A DNA stretch of 64,000 nt from CAYQNU01 sp964419055 (GTDB taxonomy: Bacteria > Bacteroidota > Bacteroidia > Flavobacteriales_D > Parvicellaceae): the NCBI GenBank assembly GCA_964419055.1, contig CAYQNU010000002.1, forward strand, positions 186,001 through 250,000, read 5' to 3'. This document shows positions 46,314-55,856 of the stretch, one piece after another. The notes under the pieces are model-generated. The model ran no database searches. It was not told the origin of the DNA and saw only the letters and a list, made by a program, of their open reading frames with translations. Position 1 is the stretch's first letter; every line of letters begins with the position of its first letter. The position numbers and the translations under genes were made by a program.

Positions 46314-46910
46314 ATGAATTTGTTAACCAAAATAGTAACCAGTGTTTTTTTAATACTCTCCTTATTTTCAGCAAAAGGACAAAATTTTGAAGACGGTTTT
46401 GAAAAATATAATAAAAAACGATTGGGAAATTACACTACTTATTGGCACGAATTGCTTTTTTGTTCGAGTTTAGCCATTGATTTAGATTACAAAACCAGTT
46501 TACCCGGTAATTTAGGAACAGGAATAAATTATGGTTTAGGTGTGGGATATTTATTTAAAGTTGGTTTAGATGAAAAACCACAAAACATTGGTTTAGGATG
46601 GAAAGCTGAATATTATCCAAATGCATTCTATAAATTCAATATTCAATTAGACACTAAATTACTAGCTGGAGGATTTAAAAATTGGTATGCCAGTTTTTTA
46701 GGTGGGGGTGAATTCAATGTAACCTTTGATTTACCCATGGCAAAGAAAGAATTTCATACCATCTTATACATGTTGGATATACAATTCAACAAGTTAGAAC
46801 TAAAATGGGGGTTACAAATGTGGAATGACCGATTTAATGACGAAAATGTGGGCTATTTTGATTACACATTCAATTCTATTCGAGTAACCTATAAATTGAG
46901 AACAAAATGA
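46314..46910 (+). CDS. predicted outer-membrane barrel protein, unknown family
   Basis: The 198-residue protein has a signal peptide ending near SAKGQ. The rest is a series of amphipathic, Gly- and aromatic-rich strands (GTGINYGLGVGYLFKVG; IGLGWKAEYYPNAFYKF; YASFLGGGEFNVTFDL) ending in SIRVTYKLRTK, consistent with a small eight- to ten-strand barrel. No family is recognised. Its stop overlaps the next ATG by four bases. It is the first gene of the run leading to the VWA-like lipoprotein and caspase B. Confidence 0.65.
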   Translation: MNLLTKIVTSVFLILSLFSAKGQNFEDGFEKYNKKRLGNYTTYWHELLFCSSLAIDLDYKTSLPGNLGTGINYGLGVGYLFKVGLDEKPQNIGLGWKAEYYPNAFYKFNIQLDTKLLAGGFKNWYASFLGGGEFNVTFDLPMAKKEFHTILYMLDIQFNKLELKWGLQMWNDRFNDENVGYFDYTFNSIRVTYKLRTK

Positions 46911-47668
46911 ACAAAATGATTCAACTTTTTATCATCATTATTCTATTGAGTTCAACTTTCTTTGGGCAACGTTTGAGTACAGGTTTTTCTATAGGAACTG
47001 TTGCAAACCAACACATAGTGTTGCCTAATAATTTTATTTATCCTCAAAATTCATATTTTATTTATTACACATTTAATGAAAAAAAAGATTATCAACCCAT
47101 TTTTAATAAACCCATCAGTGGTTGGATTGCTGGATTTAATGTAAACGTTGATTACAAGCGTTTTATGTTAACAACAGAATTAATGGGTGCAACATCTACC
47201 ATAAAATTACCCTTATTATATCCAAGTGGATTAGGAGGATTGTTGGATGACAATTGGAGTACGTTTGAAACAAACAAATTGTCACTCCAACTAAATGTTT
47301 TAGGCAATATTAAATTAAACAGTAAAGCAAATGGACCTTTTTTACAAGTGGGAAGTCAATTCAGTATCAATTCTTTTAGTGAAGTAAGAGGCACTCTTGA
47401 CACGGACATTTCAGATGCAGTATGGCTTTATATTAGCGATTATGAAATGTATGGAATTTTATATACCAACAAAAGAACATGGATGAATGGTATTGTTGGT
47501 GTAGGATATAAAGTAAACGATAGATATTACACCCTTAGATATACTCAACGCATTTTAGGAAAACCCGAAGATTATCCATTAGCCAAAATTTCTCAATTCG
47601 ATCTAATGGTATCACAAACATTGAATTTTCAAAAGCTGAAAAAAGGATATAAAATTTATTTAGATTAA
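46907..47668 (+). CDS. predicted outer-membrane barrel protein, unknown family
   Basis: The 253-residue protein has a signal peptide ending near FFGQ. It has repeated strands such as GWIAGFNVNVDYKRFMLTTELMG, LNVLGNIKLNSKANGPFLQVG and MNGIVGVGYKVNDRYYTLRY, typical of a barrel. Its ATG overlaps the upstream stop, and the VWA-like lipoprotein follows six bases later, so co-translation is very likely. It does not look like a close paralogue of the preceding gene. Confidence 0.65.
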   Translation: MNKMIQLFIIIILLSSTFFGQRLSTGFSIGTVANQHIVLPNNFIYPQNSYFIYYTFNEKKDYQPIFNKPISGWIAGFNVNVDYKRFMLTTELMGATSTIKLPLLYPSGLGGLLDDNWSTFETNKLSLQLNVLGNIKLNSKANGPFLQVGSQFSINSFSEVRGTLDTDISDAVWLYISDYEMYGILYTNKRTWMNGIVGVGYKVNDRYYTLRYTQRILGKPEDYPLAKISQFDLMVSQTLNFQKLKKGYKIYLD

Positions 47669-47674
47669 AAAAGT

Positions 47675-48748
47675 ATGGATAAATCAACCCTTATATCTTT
47701 ATTCATAATATTTGCCTTTTTCTCTTGCAAAAAAGTAAATTATGAATTATCTGAAAAACCAGCAGTAGGTATTGGAATAAATAATGCCTTTGTATTAGAG
47801 TCGAGATATGTAAGCCATACTGCAGATAAATTATACATAGAAATGGACATTGGTGCTGTATACAGTGGTGAAGCTATTGACAATATATATCTCCCCGATA
47901 GCACTTTTAAAAACACCCAATTTTCCACTCACCAAACAATTGTAGAAAGTGTTGAGCGTATACAAAGAGAAGACAATGAAAGCTATTCAAATCTTATTGC
48001 CATTGACATGAGTGCCGATTGGAATGATATTTCAGATCTGATGAATTTAAGAACTCGAGCATTGAATAAAACGATATTAGAAACATTGGAAAATCCATCC
48101 AATGAAATGGCGTTTGGCACATTTAGAAGAGATGAAAATGGAATTGACCGAACCTACACACACATTCGTTCTATTGGCAGTGCTTATCAACAATCAAAAG
48201 AAAATTTAGGCGCTATATTATTTGATTTATACTATGAAGAAATGGGTGGAACTTCTAATCTATATGATGCTATGGACTCTTTTTTGGAATATGCTAACAA
48301 CCGATCTACTCATCCCAACAAGTATCTAACCTTTATTTGTAGAGGTTATCCTGATAATTTAGGAACCAATTCAGTGAGTCAAGTTATTACTAAAGCCCAA
48401 TCTTATGGAGTTAAAATAAATATGATTATTATCGGAAATGATTTTAATTGGAGTATGGTATCTATTGCTTGCAGAACCGGTGGCTTTATTAATATTGTGA
48501 GTTCAACTGATGATTATGAATTGACAAATGGTGGACTTATGGATAAAGGCACACCTTTAATGGCCTCATTACATCGCCCTCATTCTAAAAATATTCATCT
48601 GTATCGAGTAAAAATGAAATTACTAAAAAATTCAGGTGTTTGGAGCTCAGGGAATATTGTTTACGAACCCTATCAAAGCAATTTAAAATTTAGTGATGGT
48701 ACTAATCGACTTAATAATTATCTACCCTATTATGTCACAATTCCTTAA
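47675..48748 (+). CDS. lipoprotein with VWA-like domain
   Basis: The 357-residue protein has a lipoprotein signal ending in FFSC (Cys18). Residues about 100-290 show a von Willebrand factor A layout: LIAIDMSADW in the MIDAS strand position, GGTSNLYDAMDSFLEYA carrying the conserved Thr region, FICRGYPDNLG in the place of the usual TDG loop, and VKINMIIIGND and TGGFINIVSS as the last strands. The MIDAS DxSxS is altered to DMSAD, so metal binding is uncertain. It is a likely adaptor or sensor in the same unit as caspase B, whose start overlaps this gene by 17 bases. Confidence 0.72.
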   Translation: MDKSTLISLFIIFAFFSCKKVNYELSEKPAVGIGINNAFVLESRYVSHTADKLYIEMDIGAVYSGEAIDNIYLPDSTFKNTQFSTHQTIVESVERIQREDNESYSNLIAIDMSADWNDISDLMNLRTRALNKTILETLENPSNEMAFGTFRRDENGIDRTYTHIRSIGSAYQQSKENLGAILFDLYYEEMGGTSNLYDAMDSFLEYANNRSTHPNKYLTFICRGYPDNLGTNSVSQVITKAQSYGVKINMIIIGNDFNWSMVSIACRTGGFINIVSSTDDYELTNGGLMDKGTPLMASLHRPHSKNIHLYRVKMKLLKNSGVWSSGNIVYEPYQSNLKFSDGTNRLNNYLPYYVTIP

Positions 48749-51700
48749 AATAAAACCCATCATATTTTTATTTTGTATCGTGCTTTTTTCAAGTCACTAT
48801 TCTTTGTTTGCACAACAAAAAAAAGTTTCTATTTCGATACAACAAGGTCATTCAGATGACATTACATTAATTGCTGTTTCAAGAGATTTCAACTATTTTG
48901 CCTCTTACGGAAAAGATAATCGAATTGTTATTTGGGATTATAAAACAGGATCTCAAATGGCATTTTGTTATGTAACATCTGAAATTGAAAACATGGTATT
49001 TGCTTTGAAATCAAATTCATTATTATTTAAGAGTTCTTCTTCTAACCAAATTTGGGATTTGAATATTTCATCAATGAAAATTAATCCTGCCAATTCAGCA
49101 ATCACAATGATTTTTGATAAAGAAAAGGCGATCATCGATGATAAAGAAATTCAATTAAAAGGTGCAAAAATATCATTATTAAATACCAAAACGAACAAAG
49201 TAGAAGTTTCCAAAACTGCTGATTACTTTGATCAACCCTTTAAAGTAGTTAAGTATAACCCTCTTACAAAAAAAATATATGCTGGTTGTGAAGATGGTTT
49301 TATTTATATATATGATGAACGTCTAAAACTACTCAAGCAATTAAAAAATCACAATTCAGCGGTAAATGATTTGGCATTTACTACTGATTATCAATATATG
49401 TTTTCAGTATCCTCCGATCGTTCCATTATAAAATGGAATTTGAATACTGAAAAAATGGAAAATCGTTTTACTGGTAAAAACTTTCCAATCTATGGAATTT
49501 CACTAAATAAATCAGGTTCAACCCTTCTGTTTGGTGACGAAATTGGCTACAAAAAACAAATTTCCTTAGATAATTCAAGATTAGAAATTGCAACAGAAAG
49601 AAAATTCTTATATCCGTTAACTTTTACACATCAATTATCAGATTCAACCATTATTACAGCCGGAAGTGACAATATATTACATATTGAAAACCAAGAACAT
49701 CGTAACAAAAAAATAAAAAATATTACCTTAAGTCCTAAATCGATAATACATAGTCTTTTTACAAAAAAACTCGACTTTTATCAACCACCTTACAGTTTTT
49801 TTACCAGTGTGGCATTGAATCCATCTGAACAGTATTTGGCTATTTCAAATGATATAAAAGCTAAAAGGGCTAAATATATTCAACTATATAATCTATCAAA
49901 TAGAACTAAACTTAAACATTCACCTAAACTTTACAATCAAGGACATAGAGAAAATTCTACTATTTTTTTTCTAAATGACTCCACTTTAATTTCAGCTGTC
50001 AATAATGAACAAAGACTTACAATTTGGAGGGTAAAAAACCATAATGTGAAGAAGATTAATCAAAAAATAATCCCCTTACCTATACTAGCTAATCAATTTG
50101 TCTACGTTTCGAATGAATGGATAGCTGGAGCCAATAAAGATAGTTTGCTTTTTTACAACGTTTATACACAACAAAAAGTGATCACTTTAGTAAGTAATTT
50201 ACAGCATCTATTCCATATAGACAGCGGAAAAATTGCCTACTCCGATGATAAAAATAATTTTTTTATTGTTGATTTAATAAATACACAAGGCAACATAAGC
50301 CCTGCATTTGTAGGGCATGAAGATCAATTAACTTCCATTAATTATGTTCCACAACGCAACCTATTATTCAGTTCTTCGACAGATGGAACGCTCCGAGTTT
50401 GGAACGCTTCAAACAATCAACTAATAGTATCTATGATTCCAATTGGTTATGACCAATGCATGTACATTACTCCCGATAATTATTATATGACCACAAGTAA
50501 GGGATTGGGGTCTTTTGGATTTAAATTGGGTGAGGAATTTTTCTTTCCCGAACAGTTCGATCCTTTTTACAACCGCCCCGATATTATACTAGACCGTTTG
50601 GGTTATGCAGATAGCACTTTAGTAAAAGCCTACCACCAAGCCTACCTCAAACGACTCAAAAAAATGAACTTCACCGAAGATATGCTTAAGGAAGATTTTC
50701 ATTTACCAGAATTAAAAATTGAAAATTTTGAGAAAATGCCTACGATAATTGAAGGTGATGAACTGGATTTGAACTTGAATATTAAAGATTCTAAATACCC
50801 ATTAGATAGAATCAATGTTTGGATTAATGATGTGGCTATTTTTGGAACTAACGGTATTTCCATTCGTGACAAAAATACACAAGAATATACAACATCTTTA
50901 AAATTAAAACTGGCCCAAGGAACCAATAAAATTCAAGTTTCGGTGCTCAACCAAGCCGGTGCCGAAAGCTACAAAGAAACGTTTACAGTAAATTGTAAAG
51001 CAGGTAAAGAAAAGCCTAATCTGTATATTGTTGCTATTGGTGTAAGCACTTTTGAGCAAAGCCAATACAACCTAAAATTTGCTGCAAAAGATGCTGAGGA
51101 TATGGCTAAAGTATATGCCAACAATAAAAACTATGGTCAAGTATTTACAAAATCATTGACCAATCAAGAAGTGACCAAAGAAAACATCGAACAATTGCAT
51201 GAATTTTTGAAAGCTGCAGATAGAAATGATGAAGTCATTGTGTTCTTTGCAGGTCACGGTGTGTTAGATGCACAATTAGATTATTACTTGGCCAGTTATG
51301 ATATGGATTTCAGCAATCCTGCGGCTAAAGGCATTGCTTATGAATCACTTGAACGCTTGTTGGACGGCATTGCTCCTCTCAAAAAAATATTGTTGATTGA
51401 TGCCTGCCACAGTGGTGAAATTGATAAAGATGAAGTAGCCATAACCACCTCAACTGAGGAAGAAACAGGTGATATAAAGTTTAGAAATGTAGGAAACACC
51501 ATAGCCAATAAAGAAGGACAACTCGGTTTGCAAAACACTTCAGAATTAACCAAATCACTCTTTGCCGACCTCCGAAAAGGTACGGGTGCAACAGTGATCT
51601 CCTCAGCAGGAGGGATGGAATTTGCCATGGAAAGCAGCCAATGGCAAAATGGATTATTTACCTATTGTTTTATTAACGGATTGCAATCCAAAGATGCCGA

Positions 51701-51836
51701 CCTCAATAAAGATGGTGTGATTATGCTCTCCGAATTGCAACAATACGTGGCAACGCAAGTAACTCAATTATCCAACGGAAAACAACAACCTACTTCGCGT
51801 ATCGAAAACAATGTGCTGGATTGGAGGGTGTGGTAG
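48732..51836 (+). CDS. exported WD40 / caspase-like (C14) protein B
   Basis: 1034 residues from the ATG at 48732 (MSQFLKIK); the frame is open further upstream, but that start gives no signal peptide. The signal ends near SLFAQ. WD40-like repeats span about 30-590 (GHSDDITLIAVSRDFNYFAS; IVIWDYKTG; GHEDQLTSINYVP; LRVWNAS). The YNRPDI linker (about 613), an Ig-like domain with WINDVAIFG and the caspase domain from about 760 follow. Catalytic His842 is in AGHG and Cys892 in DACHSGE. An EF-hand-like loop lies at 990-1001. It is coupled by overlap to the VWA-like lipoprotein. Confidence 0.9.
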   Translation: MSQFLKIKPIIFLFCIVLFSSHYSLFAQQKKVSISIQQGHSDDITLIAVSRDFNYFASYGKDNRIVIWDYKTGSQMAFCYVTSEIENMVFALKSNSLLFKSSSSNQIWDLNISSMKINPANSAITMIFDKEKAIIDDKEIQLKGAKISLLNTKTNKVEVSKTADYFDQPFKVVKYNPLTKKIYAGCEDGFIYIYDERLKLLKQLKNHNSAVNDLAFTTDYQYMFSVSSDRSIIKWNLNTEKMENRFTGKNFPIYGISLNKSGSTLLFGDEIGYKKQISLDNSRLEIATERKFLYPLTFTHQLSDSTIITAGSDNILHIENQEHRNKKIKNITLSPKSIIHSLFTKKLDFYQPPYSFFTSVALNPSEQYLAISNDIKAKRAKYIQLYNLSNRTKLKHSPKLYNQGHRENSTIFFLNDSTLISAVNNEQRLTIWRVKNHNVKKINQKIIPLPILANQFVYVSNEWIAGANKDSLLFYNVYTQQKVITLVSNLQHLFHIDSGKIAYSDDKNNFFIVDLINTQGNISPAFVGHEDQLTSINYVPQRNLLFSSSTDGTLRVWNASNNQLIVSMIPIGYDQCMYITPDNYYMTTSKGLGSFGFKLGEEFFFPEQFDPFYNRPDIILDRLGYADSTLVKAYHQAYLKRLKKMNFTEDMLKEDFHLPELKIENFEKMPTIIEGDELDLNLNIKDSKYPLDRINVWINDVAIFGTNGISIRDKNTQEYTTSLKLKLAQGTNKIQVSVLNQAGAESYKETFTVNCKAGKEKPNLYIVAIGVSTFEQSQYNLKFAAKDAEDMAKVYANNKNYGQVFTKSLTNQEVTKENIEQLHEFLKAADRNDEVIVFFAGHGVLDAQLDYYLASYDMDFSNPAAKGIAYESLERLLDGIAPLKKILLIDACHSGEIDKDEVAITTSTEEETGDIKFRNVGNTIANKEGQLGLQNTSELTKSLFADLRKGTGATVISSAGGMEFAMESSQWQNGLFTYCFINGLQSKDADLNKDGVIMLSELQQYVATQVTQLSNGKQQPTSRIENNVLDWRVW

Positions 51837-52015
51837 GAAATTGTTAAATAAAACCTAATAATTTAACAAGATTCGAAAAACAATCTGTTAAAAATAAATT
51901 TGTTAATTCGTACAAAAATATTGTCACATTAAATCTCAAATAAGCTAAAATTATCCATAAATTAAATAATTTTGAAACTTATTATTGCCAAAATCGGGCA
52001 TAAAATATACTCTAT

Positions 52016-55000
52016 ATGTTAGCAAAAAAAAAAATTAAACTAACCATAGCTTTATTGGTAATTTCCTATTTTTCTTCTTTTTCCCAAAATAAGTTTACTT
52101 TACATCCTGTTGTTCAAACACGCCATACAAATATAATTCAGCATTATACGACTAATCAAACCGGAAAACTCTTATTAACATCGGATAATTTGACCTGTAA
52201 ATTATGGAATATTAAAACAGGGAGTTTATTACGCACGTTCGATGCACAATATGCCACATTTAACAAAAATGGCGATATACTTACCATAAAAAGTCTTGGA
52301 GAGGATTACTCTGAGGTTAGTATTACCCAAAGAGATACACTATCCGTTGTTAAGTCAGTATATGTAAATGCAACATATGAAAAATTATTTTGGAAACACG
52401 ATTCAACAGCATTTTTAATCAATTCAGGAAGGAATAATTTCAGCGAATGTGGTAATGTATTATTGAATCCTCAAACCCTTGATATTATACATTCATTTGA
52501 TGCTTACAATGTAGTTGCAAATCAAGACATTATTCTCGTTGTAAATTATATTCGAAACAAAAAAGGTGGAGGGAGATACTCTTGCAGTAATATGGATTTC
52601 TCAGGAAAAGTCCAGTGGACCAAACCATTACCCGAACGATTCATTTCGTGTTGTACTAATACAAACTTTTACATCCAAAATGACCATTTCATTTTTGATG
52701 AATTTAGTTACTTATTTAATAAACAAATTAATCACACCAGGGCTTATAAAGTAGAAAATGGCAGAAAAATAAAAATACAAAATTACAGACCAAATCAACC
52801 TGAAGTAGGTTATGGTATAAGCAATATTATAACTCTCGGCAACAAGACATTTGGTATAGACAAAGGATATTCAGGTAGCTTTAGCAGATTTGTAGAAATT
52901 TTAGATAATAAACAAAGTAAATTTATAGCAAATGATATCGCCTATATAAGTGCCAGCAAGGACAATAAACAAGTTTTTTTAAGTCAATTCGATGGTGCAT
53001 TTAAGATATATGATTTAAAATTAGACTCTATTTACAGAAGCATTAATGTTAAAGAGTCAATTACCAAAATAAAGAATGGATTTTTGTTGGGTAATTATTT
53101 CTATTTCTTTACCGAAGATGCTTCTTTGTATTCACTAAATGTCATTGAGTTCAAATTAACTCAACTTACAGCTGATTTTTTAGCAAGGGATTTGAATATT
53201 TCAGTAAATCATGAGTTAGAAATAGCCATATTTTACTCCGAAACGTATACCGATAATGGTAATCCTACTATAAAACAAGGAAGTAAATATTATTACTTAG
53301 AAAAAAACCAGATTTCTGAAAAATTAGGTCGACCTTTATGTATGTCTGCAGATGGAAACTATCTTGTTGTTGAGACGATCAGCGATATTTCACTTTTAAA
53401 TTTAAAAAATGGAGAGAAAAAATCGATAGTTAATTTGAAGGAAAAGTCAATAAATATTTCTCAAATAAGTCCTGATGAAAAATACATAGCACTGGCAATT
53501 GGGAATAAATTTATACTTTATAATATTCAAAACGAAACCACACAAACGAAAACTTTTATTTTCGATGAGCAAACTAAAACCACCTTAGATTTAGGTAAAA
53601 ACTATTACAAATCTTCGACTCAAGGTTACGACCGAATTGTAATAAAATGGCATCCTAATTCACAAAATATTTTCATCGATTATAGTGGTTTCCAATCCAT
53701 ATTCAAACAAAATTTAAATCTAAAATTAGAAGACTTAGGTGTTGGAACTATAGATCATTCCGGAAAATATTTATTACTACAAGAAAAAAACACTTTAAAT
53801 ATTAACCAAATAAACTCCTCAAATTCAAGCAAAAAATACACTATTGGAGCCGATTGTAGCATAAGAGTATTGGACCACAATAAAGTTTGTGTGATTAAAT
53901 CAGACCAATTATCAATTTTAGATATTGTTGATCTAAAAGAAACACAAATGAAAAGTGATCCTGATGATTTTTACAGTGTATTTTCTGATTACAAAGTCAT
54001 CAAAACATTTGACGGACTTAGATTAATTATTTTTGATGAGGGTAGTGTAACTTATTTTGATGTGAATAATGGAAATAAAATCAAGGAAATAAAGTTGCCA
54101 ACAAATAATTACAATTTCGCTCATCTCAATAAAGGTAAATATTCATTGGCCTATGATGAAATTTATGTTAGTCAAATGTACAAAATCAATAATGAAACTG
54201 GAGAATTCCATATATTTCCTCCTGGTCATTTGCCAATTTTTTCAAGTCCTCTATTAATTGGTGAAGTGTTTACTTCTATTTCAAACTTAGTCGGAAGTTC
54301 ATTCTTTTCTAATCATCGTTCAATCTATGCCAAAAAACTTTCTGAAGTATATCTCAACAATCCAAACAACAAATATATGTTTACCTATTCTTTGAATGGG
54401 AGTTTTCATCTGTTTAATTTAGAAACGAATGAACTTATTTTAAGCATTACGCTGAGTCAAGACCAATATTTACTTTTAGCGCCAGATAATTACTATGCTA
54501 AGTCAACGAACTTGTCTAGTATCAATTTTGCAAGAAATCAAAAACTTTATGATTTTGAACAATTCGATTTAAAATATAATCGTCCTGACATTATTTTGGA
54601 GAGACTGGAAATAGGTGACGTACGATTAAAAGAAGCTTATAAGAATGCCTATCTAAAACGATTGCGTAAACTTGGTTTTACCGAAGAAATGCTTATGGAT
54701 GATTTTCATATTCCCGAATTACAGATTAAACATTTTGAACAACTCCTTAATACAACCAATGAAAGTTTTCTTGAATTAAATATAAAAGCCACTGACTCGA
54801 TTTATAAATTAGATAAAATTAATATATGGATAAACGATGTGGCTATTTATGGCACTAGTGGTATTTCTATTCGTGATAAAGATATTTCCGAAATTGAAAC
54901 AAAACTTACCATTCCACTTGCTAATGGTAACAATAAAATTCAGATTTCGGTTTTAAATCTTGCTGGTGCCGAAAGCTATAAAGAAACGGTAAACGTAAAT

Positions 55001-55843
55001 TGCAAAGCAGGAAAAACCAATCCCAATTTATATGTAGTTTCCTTGGGGGTGAGTAAATTCAAAAATAAAAGCTTTAATTTGAGATTTGCTGCTAAAGATG
55101 CTGTGGATATGGCTAAAGTGTATGCCAACAATAAAAACTATGGCCAGGTATTTACAAAATCATTGACCAATCAAGAAGTGATCAAAGAAAACATCGAACA
55201 ATTGCGTGAATTTTTAAAGACTGCTGATATAAATGATGAAGTTATTGTGTTTTTTGCTGGTCATGGCGTATTGGATGCTCAATTGGATTATTATTTGGCC
55301 AGTTATGATATGGATTTCAGCAATCCTGCGGCTAAAGGCATTGCTTATGAATCACTTGAACGCTTGTTGGACGGCATTGCTCCTCTCAAAAAAATATTGT
55401 TGATTGATGCCTGCCACAGTGGTGAAATTGATAAAGATGAAGTAGCCATAACCACCTCAACTGAGGAAGAAACAGGTGATATAAAGTTTAGAAATGTAGG
55501 AAACACCATAGCCAATAAAGACGGACAACTCGGTTTGCAAAATACCTCAGAATTGACCAAATCACTCTTTGCAGACCTCCGAAAAGGTACCGGTGCAACA
55601 GTGATCTCCTCAGCTGGAGGTATGGAGTTTGCCATGGAAAGCAGCCAATGGCAAAATGGATTATTTACCTACTGTTTTATTAACGGACTGCAATCCAAAG
55701 CTGCCGACCTCAATAAAGATGGTGTAATTATGCTCTCTGAACTGCAACAATACGTGGCAACGCAAGTAACCCAATTATCCAACGGAAAACAACAACCTAC
55801 TTCGCGTATTGAAAACAACGTGTTGGATTGGAGGGTGTGGTAA
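52016..55843 (+). CDS. exported WD40 / caspase-like (C14) protein C
   Basis: 1275 residues, signal peptide ending near SSFSQ. The N-terminal part (about 30-830) is a diverged WD40-like propeller region with few canonical repeats (LWNIKTGSLLRTFD; LSISDEKYIALAI-like units) and is longer than in A and B. The YNRPDI linker (about 854), an Ig-like domain (WINDVAIYG) and the caspase domain from about 1001 follow. His1083 is in AGHG and Cys1133 in DACHSGE; the EF-hand-like loop is at 1231-1242. Its last 735 bases align without gaps to those of protein B. It follows B by 179 bases; no clear promoter or terminator is seen between them. Confidence 0.9.
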   Translation: MLAKKKIKLTIALLVISYFSSFSQNKFTLHPVVQTRHTNIIQHYTTNQTGKLLLTSDNLTCKLWNIKTGSLLRTFDAQYATFNKNGDILTIKSLGEDYSEVSITQRDTLSVVKSVYVNATYEKLFWKHDSTAFLINSGRNNFSECGNVLLNPQTLDIIHSFDAYNVVANQDIILVVNYIRNKKGGGRYSCSNMDFSGKVQWTKPLPERFISCCTNTNFYIQNDHFIFDEFSYLFNKQINHTRAYKVENGRKIKIQNYRPNQPEVGYGISNIITLGNKTFGIDKGYSGSFSRFVEILDNKQSKFIANDIAYISASKDNKQVFLSQFDGAFKIYDLKLDSIYRSINVKESITKIKNGFLLGNYFYFFTEDASLYSLNVIEFKLTQLTADFLARDLNISVNHELEIAIFYSETYTDNGNPTIKQGSKYYYLEKNQISEKLGRPLCMSADGNYLVVETISDISLLNLKNGEKKSIVNLKEKSINISQISPDEKYIALAIGNKFILYNIQNETTQTKTFIFDEQTKTTLDLGKNYYKSSTQGYDRIVIKWHPNSQNIFIDYSGFQSIFKQNLNLKLEDLGVGTIDHSGKYLLLQEKNTLNINQINSSNSSKKYTIGADCSIRVLDHNKVCVIKSDQLSILDIVDLKETQMKSDPDDFYSVFSDYKVIKTFDGLRLIIFDEGSVTYFDVNNGNKIKEIKLPTNNYNFAHLNKGKYSLAYDEIYVSQMYKINNETGEFHIFPPGHLPIFSSPLLIGEVFTSISNLVGSSFFSNHRSIYAKKLSEVYLNNPNNKYMFTYSLNGSFHLFNLETNELILSITLSQDQYLLLAPDNYYAKSTNLSSINFARNQKLYDFEQFDLKYNRPDIILERLEIGDVRLKEAYKNAYLKRLRKLGFTEEMLMDDFHIPELQIKHFEQLLNTTNESFLELNIKATDSIYKLDKINIWINDVAIYGTSGISIRDKDISEIETKLTIPLANGNNKIQISVLNLAGAESYKETVNVNCKAGKTNPNLYVVSLGVSKFKNKSFNLRFAAKDAVDMAKVYANNKNYGQVFTKSLTNQEVIKENIEQLREFLKTADINDEVIVFFAGHGVLDAQLDYYLASYDMDFSNPAAKGIAYESLERLLDGIAPLKKILLIDACHSGEIDKDEVAITTSTEEETGDIKFRNVGNTIANKDGQLGLQNTSELTKSLFADLRKGTGATVISSAGGMEFAMESSQWQNGLFTYCFINGLQSKAADLNKDGVIMLSELQQYVATQVTQLSNGKQQPTSRIENNVLDWRVW

Positions 55844-55856
55844 TATAATGGTATAT

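Noticed and set aside
47675..48748. Metal-dependent integrin-like MIDAS in the VWA-like lipoprotein
   Set aside because: The DxSxS motif is changed to DMSAD, so ion binding cannot be claimed from the sequence.
51338..51628. 96-residue minus-strand frame, identical to one at 55345-55635
   Set aside because: Both lie antisense within caspases B and C. Their identity just reflects the homogenised sense sequence; no start context or domain supports them.
41251..55843. Toxin-antitoxin or CRISPR-linked caspase (Craspase-like) system
   Set aside because: No cas, TPR-CHAT or toxin genes are adjacent, and all three caspases have export signals, so a cytoplasmic antiphage role is not supported.
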